Source: Lachnospiraceae bacterium
GTDB lineage: Bacteria; Bacillota; Clostridia; Lachnospirales; Lachnospiraceae
Assembly: GCA_009774535.1 (NCBI GenBank)
Contig: VSNY01000131.1
Span: 1 to 11,157 of the forward strand
Length of the DNA stretch: 11,157 nucleotides
Direction of reading: 5' to 3'
Shown piece after piece: positions 6,918 through 11,157 of the stretch (position 1 is its first letter; every line of letters begins with the position of its first letter). The notes under the pieces are model-generated. The model saw nothing but the letters and a program-made list of their open reading frames with translations, ran no database searches and was not told where the DNA came from. The translations under genes and the position numbers were made by a program.

Positions 6918-7751
6918 ATGAATAGGAAGGAAATGGCAAGAGAAACCCTGCAAATTATGCAACAAGGGTATTATGAGCCGGAAGTAAAAGAGGATACGAA
7001 ACCAAAAACAAAGATTATAATAAAAGAAGATCTGGAGCAGTCTATGAAGCGCAGTGGATTAATTTCTCCTGCGGATGGGGAAAAAATTCTGGAAGCATTT
7101 CATAAATGTACAAAGTGCAGCCAACCGGAAACAAGAGTTGAAAATATTTCCACAGTAGGAGCTATCCGCATATTGGCAGAGGAAGGAAAAACGGCGGTTG
7201 GCGCCTTGAATTTTGCAAGCGCAAAGAATCCTGGCGGCGGTTTTCTAAATGGAGCCAAAGCCCAGGAAGAAAGTTTGGCCGTTTCCAGCACCCTCTATCC
7301 TACATTGACGGCACACGAAGAATATTACAAAGAAAATCGGGCGCATAGCTCTATGATGTATTTGGATTATGGCATCTATTCCCCGGATGTCGTATTTTTC
7401 CGTGACGAAAGATTCCGATTGACACAAAGACCTGTAAAAGCTTCTGTGCTGACCTTACCGGCAGTCAATATGGGCCAGGTGCTTTTAAAAGGAGAAAATG
7501 CAGAGGAAGCCAAAAGGGTTATGCGCCGAAGAATGAAGCTGGCATTGGGAATCTTTGCAGATCAGAAAGCAAAGCATCTGGTGCTTGGGGCCTATGGATG
7601 CGGCGTATTCCAAAATGATCCGAGGGAGGTAGCAATTTGGTGGAGGGAACTTCTGGAAGAAGGGATGGGACAGTATTTTGATTCTGTATTCCATGCTGTT
7701 TTAGATCACTCCAAGAACAACTGCTGTATTAAGGCTTTTCAGGAGTATTGA
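6918..7751 (+). CDS. bacterial-type poly(ADP-ribose) glycohydrolase, TIGR02452/DUF2263 family
   Basis: The 277-residue protein shows the full signature of the microbial PARG-like macrodomain family: NPGGGFLNGAKAQEESLA (104-121), which is GGG-x7-QEE with catalytic Glu118 in place, and the glycine-rich ligand loop LGAYGCGVFQNDP (223-235). The N-terminus (NRKEMARETLQIMQQGYY) is the usual helical lead of the family. Such enzymes remove ADP-ribose chains or related modifications from proteins or nucleic acid in the cytoplasm. No ADP-ribosyltransferase such as DarT is nearby, so its partner is unknown. It is separated by 91 bases from the gene before and 157 from ybeY after, in contrast to the overlapping genes of the operon, which marks it as an insertion. 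The start ATG has a strong AGGAGG. All key residues look intact. Confidence 0.92.
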   Translation: MNRKEMARETLQIMQQGYYEPEVKEDTKPKTKIIIKEDLEQSMKRSGLISPADGEKILEAFHKCTKCSQPETRVENISTVGAIRILAEEGKTAVGALNFASAKNPGGGFLNGAKAQEESLAVSSTLYPTLTAHEEYYKENRAHSSMMYLDYGIYSPDVVFFRDERFRLTQRPVKASVLTLPAVNMGQVLLKGENAEEAKRVMRRRMKLALGIFADQKAKHLVLGAYGCGVFQNDPREVAIWWRELLEEGMGQYFDSVFHAVLDHSKNNCCIKAFQEY

Positions 7752-7896
7752 TGCTTGAATATGTTCTGGGCAGATTGGGGATCTGATAGAGAATAATAAA
7801 AGATAGAAGGGACGTATACCCGGAAAACGATATCATATAACATAGAGAGAGAATTTATTATAAAAAACTGCTGCATACAGACAGATGTTCGGAAAA

Positions 7897-7903
7897 AGGA
7901 GGG
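7897..7903 (+). promoter_or_regulatory. ribosome binding site fixing the ybeY start
   Basis: AGGAGGG lies 5 bases before ATG 7909 and overlaps the codons that would follow the earlier in-frame ATG at 7885, so 7909 is the better start. Confidence 0.8.
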
Positions 7904-7908
7904 TTGGT

Positions 7909-8403
7909 ATGACAATCAGTGTTGAAGAGGAAATCAATGTGGATTTTCCGTTTGATTATGAAGTAACTGCGAGAGATGTGATTAATTATACAATTGCACA
8001 TGAGAAATTTCCGTTTGAAGCGGAAATAAATCTGCTGCTGACAGATGATATAGGAATCCGCCAGATGAACAGGGAGTTCCGCCAGATTGACCAGCCTACA
8101 GATGTATTGTCTTTTCCTATGATTCATTATGAGGCAGCCGGAGACTTTTCCGGGCTGGAGGCAGACGCGGATAATTTTAACCCGGATACCGGGGAAGTAA
8201 TTCTGGGGGATATTGTGCTGAATGCAGATCGTGCGAAGGAGCAGGCGGAAAAGTATGGGCATAGTCAGATGCGGGAGTTTGCGTTTTTGATTGTGCATAG
8301 TATGCTGCATTTGTTTGGGTATGATCATATGACGGAGGAGGACGCGGCTCGGATGGAAGAGGTGCAGCGTATGATTTTGGAGGAGATGCATATTTTAAGG
8401 TAG
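7909..8403 (+). CDS. ybeY: endoribonuclease YbeY / rRNA maturation factor
   Basis: The 164-residue protein carries the YbeY metal-binding motif HSMLHLFGYDH (His130, His134, His140; H-x3-H-x5-H) and the upstream conserved stretch NREFRQIDQPTDVLSFP (54-70). YbeY is a single-strand endoribonuclease acting in 16S rRNA 3' maturation and ribosome quality control, in the cytoplasm. Length is normal. The 157-base gap before it, occupied by no gene, follows the PARG insertion, so it may rely on read-through from that gene or a local promoter I cannot identify. In related genomes dgkA, cdd and era usually follow; here a repeat block follows. I see no missing key residue. Confidence 0.95.
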   Translation: MTISVEEEINVDFPFDYEVTARDVINYTIAHEKFPFEAEINLLLTDDIGIRQMNREFRQIDQPTDVLSFPMIHYEAAGDFSGLEADADNFNPDTGEVILGDIVLNADRAKEQAEKYGHSQMREFAFLIVHSMLHLFGYDHMTEEDAARMEEVQRMILEEMHILR

Positions 8404-8444
8404 CGGGAGATTATTGGAGATGCGGACGCCGAATGAGGGGCGGG

Positions 8445-8467
8445 AGCCTGGTTTTCGCTGGCTTTTT
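8445..8467 (+). terminator. weak terminator-like hairpin after ybeY
   Basis: AGCC (8445-8448) and GGCT (8460-8463) can pair with an interrupted inner stem, followed directly by a T-run. It lies in the right place to end the yqfC-ybeY transcript but the stem is short. Confidence 0.35.
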
Positions 8468-8638
8468 ATATAGTGTAGCGAATATTTTTGGTAAAGCGAT
8501 AGACTTGCGGTTGTTTAGGAGAAGGCTTGTGATTAAGCAGAAGGAGGACGGTTGCTTTTAGAGACTTTAAGGTCAAGTGAACGTTAACGGAGTTTAAGAA
8601 GATTACAGTGCTTAACGGAGCTTTCAGGTTAAGTACCT

Positions 8639-8699
8639 TTGATAAGATCTCAGATGATTTTAACTGTTAAAAAGCTTTCAGGTCAAATGAATGTTAAGG
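8639..8699 (+). repeat. 61-bp exact direct repeat, copy 1
   Basis: This stretch is identical to 8783-8843, 144 bases downstream, while flanking sequence differs. It includes AGATCT and the near-perfect palindrome TTTTAACTGTTAAAA (8658-8672). Confidence 0.9.
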
Positions 8700-8782
8700 G
8701 AATCTTAGATGATTGTAGCGGTTAGCCTTAGATGATTACAGCTATTAATGGAGTTTTAGGTTAAGTGAACTTTAATGAACTC

Positions 8783-8843
8783 TTGATAAGATCTCAGATG
8801 ATTTTAACTGTTAAAAAGCTTTCAGGTCAAATGAATGTTAAGG
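8783..8843 (+). repeat. 61-bp exact direct repeat, copy 2
   Basis: Identical to 8639-8699; the palindrome is at 8802-8816. Perfect identity between otherwise degenerate units points to a recent duplication or gene-conversion event. Confidence 0.9.
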
Positions 8844-8856
8844 AATTCCTGTATTT

Positions 8857-9010
8857 GATAACACACCAAACTTTCGGACATGCTTCATTGTAAAAAGCGA
8901 CATAATCCATTTGATAGCACACCAAACTTTCAGATATGATTTATTGTAAAAAATGATATGATCCGTCCGATAGCACATTAAACTTTCGGATAATGATTTA
9001 TTAAGTAAGA
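8857..9010. repeat. 56-bp-period tandem repeat family B, three copies
   Basis: Units start with GATArCACA at 8857, 8913 and 8969, exactly 56 bases apart each time; the third is incomplete. Shared core is GATAGCACACCAAACTTTC followed by an AT-rich part with TTATTGTAAAAA. The first two units differ at about 12 of 56 places, nearly all of them transitions. Because 56 is not a multiple of three, a minus-strand reading frame crosses the copies in different frames, so the repeat is a DNA or RNA feature and not a protein repeat. Confidence 0.85.
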
Positions 9011-9166
9011 AAGGGTGTGTCTCCCAGAGAAGCGCCATACCGCAGTCGCCTGGGGCGTCCGGGAAACCATTCCTGCCGCACTCCACAATCCCCCGGGGCA
9101 ACACCATCTCAGTCGCAGATCCGAAATAAAAAAGTCTGGAAGACCAGCACACAGAAAGGTACAAAC

Positions 9167-10453
9167 ATGAAAAAAGGAAGAATAACTACAAAGAAAATTT
9201 TGTTCGACAATTCACAAGAAACCCGCCACCTGCCGCAACAAGCGCTTTCCGTTCCCGAACCGCCAGAACCACAAATGAAAGTCCCGCAATGGAAAAAGTC
9301 CATATGGAAAAAAACAGTTCTGGCTGGCATTCTCGCAACCATCAGCACCAGTATGATCTTAACAGGCTGTGGAAAAAAAGAAGAAGAAGCTCCGCCCGCG
9401 CCAGAAGAACCTCCGAAAGTAGCAGAAGAGACCATAACAGAAGAAGAAACTGCACCAGAGGAAGAGACAGTAGTGGAAGAGGAAGAAAAAGACACCCATG
9501 AAGGAGAAGCGAAAAGTTTTCTGACAGGCGAATGGATTGACGAAAAACTGGCAGCACAGCGTCCGGTTTCCTGTATGATCGGCAATACAGAGTCTGCGCT
9601 GCCGCAATACGGCGTCGGGCAGGCACAGGTAATTTATGAAGCTCCGGTAGAAGGCGGGCTGACGCGTCTGATGGGTATCTTTGAAGATTATAAAGGAATG
9701 GAAAAACTTGGGTCTGTACGCAGCAGCCGATTATATTATGCTTATTACTCTATGGGATTTGACGCGATCTACTTACATTACGGGCAGGCTTCTTATGCGC
9801 AGGGATTTTTGGAAAGCGGGCAGATTGACGACTTAAACGGTCTGGAATACGCGGTGGATCAGGCAGTTATTTACCGGGATAAATCCAAAAAGGCGCCGCA
9901 TAACGCCTATGCGACCGGAGACGGTCTGGCAGCCGGAATAGAACTAAAAAAATACACTCAAGAGTATGCGCAGGATTATCAGGGACATTACCAGTTTGCA
10001 GAAGATGAACAGCCGATCGAATTAAGCGGAGAGACATGCCAGGATGCAGCCATCGTGCAGCCCGGCTATCCGGTGAATCATCCGTATTTTGAATATAATC
10101 CGCAGGACGGCTTATACTATCGTTATCAATATGGCGCAAAGCATATCGACGGAAATGATTCCAGCCAGCTTGCCGTGAAAAATATTCTGCTGCAAAATTC
10201 CAGTGTACGGACGCTGGACAGCAACGGATATCTGGAAATTGCTACAACAGGCGAAGGCACTGGCTGGTATATTACCAATGGAAAAGCAGTCGATATCAAG
10301 TGGAAACGCGCGGATAACTTTTCTCCAACGAAGTATTATGACAGTGACGGAAAGGAGATCACGTTAAATCAGGGAAAGACCTGGGTCTGCATAACGGATC
10401 AGTCACATCCGGACAGGGTGCATATTTATGCAGATGCTGCACAGATGCAGTAA
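9167..10453 (+). CDS. DUF3048 (YerB-like) lipoprotein
   Basis: From ATG 9167 the product is 428 residues. A hydrophobic segment (about 51-66) ends in the lipobox LTGC with Cys68, followed by an acidic, proline- and glutamate-rich linker (71-113) and then the DUF3048 domain from about 132, recognised by GVGQAQVIYEAPVEGGLTRLM (149-169, given here as the family's N-terminal block) and SVRSSRLYY (183-191). It should be lipid-anchored on the outside of the membrane; the function of the family is unknown. From 9167 the signal peptide would have an unusually long 50-residue front; an internal ATG at 9275 (Met37) would place the lipid cysteine at a normal position, but lacks a clear ribosome binding site, whereas 9167 follows GAAAGG. 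The downstream flippase gene starts 15 bases after the stop. Confidence 0.87.
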   Translation: MKKGRITTKKILFDNSQETRHLPQQALSVPEPPEPQMKVPQWKKSIWKKTVLAGILATISTSMILTGCGKKEEEAPPAPEEPPKVAEETITEEETAPEEETVVEEEEKDTHEGEAKSFLTGEWIDEKLAAQRPVSCMIGNTESALPQYGVGQAQVIYEAPVEGGLTRLMGIFEDYKGMEKLGSVRSSRLYYAYYSMGFDAIYLHYGQASYAQGFLESGQIDDLNGLEYAVDQAVIYRDKSKKAPHNAYATGDGLAAGIELKKYTQEYAQDYQGHYQFAEDEQPIELSGETCQDAAIVQPGYPVNHPYFEYNPQDGLYYRYQYGAKHIDGNDSSQLAVKNILLQNSSVRTLDSNGYLEIATTGEGTGWYITNGKAVDIKWKRADNFSPTKYYDSDGKEITLNQGKTWVCITDQSHPDRVHIYADAAQMQ

Positions 10454-10468
10454 AATCGTGATGATGAT

Positions 10469-11157
10469 ATGGCGAACAGAAACAGAGGTAGAAATAAAAA
10501 ACAGGATTTTTTAATGCAGGGCGGGGTACTTGCGGCTGCGGCGATATTAGGAAGGGTGATCGGACTGATTTACCGGATTCCTTTAACGTCGATTATCGGA
10601 GACTTGGGAAATAATTATTATGGATGTGCGTTTGATATTTATAATATTTTCCTTTTAATCTCTTCTTACAGCCTGCCGATGGCGGTATCCCGGCTTGTAT
10701 CGGATTACTGCTCCAAAGGAGAATCCAAAAATGCCTGGCGTGTCTTAAAATGTGCATTTTTATTTGCAATGTTTGCGGGTGCCGCGGCTTGTATCGTGAT
10801 CTTTCTTGCTGCCCGGTCCATTACGGGGGATGTGTTCCGTACGCCGCTGAGTATGTATGCGCTGCGCGTACTGGCGCCGACGCTGTTTATTACAGCCTTT
10901 TTAGGCGTACTGCGGGGATTTTTCCAGGGCATGGAAAATATGTATCCGAGTGCGGTTTCCCAGGTGCTGGAACAGCTGGTCAATGCGTTTGTCAGCGTAC
11001 TTGCCGCTTACTTTCTGGCGTCCAAGGGCGGACGTATTGGGAAAGTGCTTGCAAACGAAGAAGGTTACCGCGCAGCATATGGCGCTGCGGGCGCTGCCGC
11101 AGGTACCGTTGCGGGTGCGCGTTTTTCCCTGCTGTTTTTATATATTCTGTACAAAGG
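10469..11157 (+). CDS. polysaccharide/lipid flippase, SpoVB/MurJ-like (MATE-type), partial
   Basis: The reading frame is open from ATG 10469 to the right edge, 229 codons, with the C-terminal part outside. The N-terminus is basic (MANRNRGRNKK) followed by the family block GGVLAAAAILGRVIGLIYRIPL (18-39, written here only as its position and character) and IIGDLGNNYYG. Long hydrophobic helices follow at about 57-75, 94-115, 131-151 and 167-185. The family moves lipid-linked sugar intermediates across the membrane; clostridial members include SpoVB (spore cortex) and peptidoglycan lipid II flippases, and this fragment cannot separate these. The ribosome binding site is weak at 10469; an alternative ATG at 10514 follows AGGA but would remove the typical basic front. 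It is probably co-transcribed with the DUF3048 gene. Confidence 0.88.
   Translation, partial: MANRNRGRNKKQDFLMQGGVLAAAAILGRVIGLIYRIPLTSIIGDLGNNYYGCAFDIYNIFLLISSYSLPMAVSRLVSDYCSKGESKNAWRVLKCAFLFAMFAGAAACIVIFLAARSITGDVFRTPLSMYALRVLAPTLFITAFLGVLRGFFQGMENMYPSAVSQVLEQLVNAFVSVLAAYFLASKGGRIGKVLANEEGYRAAYGAAGAAAGTVAGARFSLLFLYILYK

Larger units (their letters stand above)
8571..8845. repeat. degenerate tandem repeat family A
   Basis: Units beginning with GGTyAArTGAA start at 8571, 8627, 8681, 8759 and 8825, giving spacings of 56, 54, 78 and 66 bases. Shared parts are a GTTAA-rich start, AGATGATT near the middle and AGCTTTCA before the next unit. Units differ by many substitutions and length changes. 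It does not encode a conserved protein. Confidence 0.65.
8404..9166. other. long non-coding interval after ybeY, largely repeats
   Basis: All plus-strand frames are rich in stops up to about 9010. The first 165 bases hold only a weak hairpin. From 8571 to about 9010 are two tandem-repeat families. From about 9017 to 9120 the base composition turns GC-rich, with CCCCGGGG at 9093-9100, and I find no gene or RNA there. I saw no convincing promoter for the DUF3048 gene. Confidence 0.7.

Noticed and set aside
7858..8391. 177-codon minus-strand frame opposite ybeY
   Set aside because: ybeY on the plus strand has its full metal-binding motif and a strong ribosome binding site; the antisense frame is a shadow.
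6918..8403. Toxin-antitoxin pair of DarTG type
   Set aside because: The PARG-like protein is of the TIGR02452 type and no DarT-like ADP-ribosyltransferase lies on either side.
8571..9010. CRISPR array
   Set aside because: The units are contiguous and diverged, with no constant short repeat separated by unique spacers, and no cas gene is present.
8838..9164. 108-codon minus-strand open frame over the repeat block
   Set aside because: It crosses the three 56-bp repeat copies in three different frames, has no homology-like motif, and lies over non-coding repeats; the openness is a by-product of composition.
9109..9626. Minus-strand frames over the acidic linker of the DUF3048 gene, rich in Ser, Phe and Leu
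   Set aside because: They are the complement of GAA-rich glutamate codons and carry no independent signal.

Overview
The window looks like chromosomal DNA from a spore-forming, gut-type clostridium, most likely Lachnospiraceae. The evidence is the core run yqfC-yqfD-phoH-(PgpH/YqfF-like HD protein)-ybeY, a SpoVB/MurJ-type flippase, consensus sigma-A promoters, strong AGGAGG ribosome binding sites, and a good match to a sigma-E sporulation promoter before yqfC. The family assignment is inferred from gene order and protein style, not from a database search.

Layout. Positions 1-343 hold the end of an unrecognised reading frame and a short segment rich in inverted repeats. A minus-strand SPL-type radical SAM gene (344-1273) is followed by a 316-base divergent control region with two outward-facing consensus promoters and a hairpin between them. 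Next come a short NeuB-like sugar-acid synthase without the usual C-terminal SAF domain (1590-2414), a strong hairpin terminator, and a dCMP deaminase (2512-3000). From the sigma-E-like promoter at about 3016 a tight plus-strand operon runs yqfC, yqfD, phoH and a small membrane protein with a degenerate HD domain; several of these genes overlap by 13-14 bases. A bacterial-type PARG (poly(ADP-ribose) glycohydrolase, TIGR02452/DUF2263) gene then interrupts the operon with loose spacing before ybeY resumes it.

After ybeY the usual dgkA-cdd-era continuation is missing. Instead there are 763 non-coding bases (8404-9166) with two families of roughly 55-bp tandem repeats, including a 61-bp exact duplication and a three-copy repeat with a 56-bp period. 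The window ends with a DUF3048 (YerB-like) lipoprotein gene and the start of a polysaccharide/lipid flippase gene that runs off the right edge.

How the genes relate. yqfC and yqfD belong to mother-cell sporulation; phoH and ybeY are RNA/ribosome-related housekeeping genes commonly in the same operon; the HD-like membrane protein sits where the c-di-AMP phosphodiesterase PgpH is expected but lacks the HD catalytic pair. The radical SAM, PARG and NeuB-like genes look like accessory additions. I see no complete undescribed multi-gene system. The most unusual items are the degenerate PgpH-like protein, the SAF-less NeuB-like protein, the PARG insertion and the repeat block.
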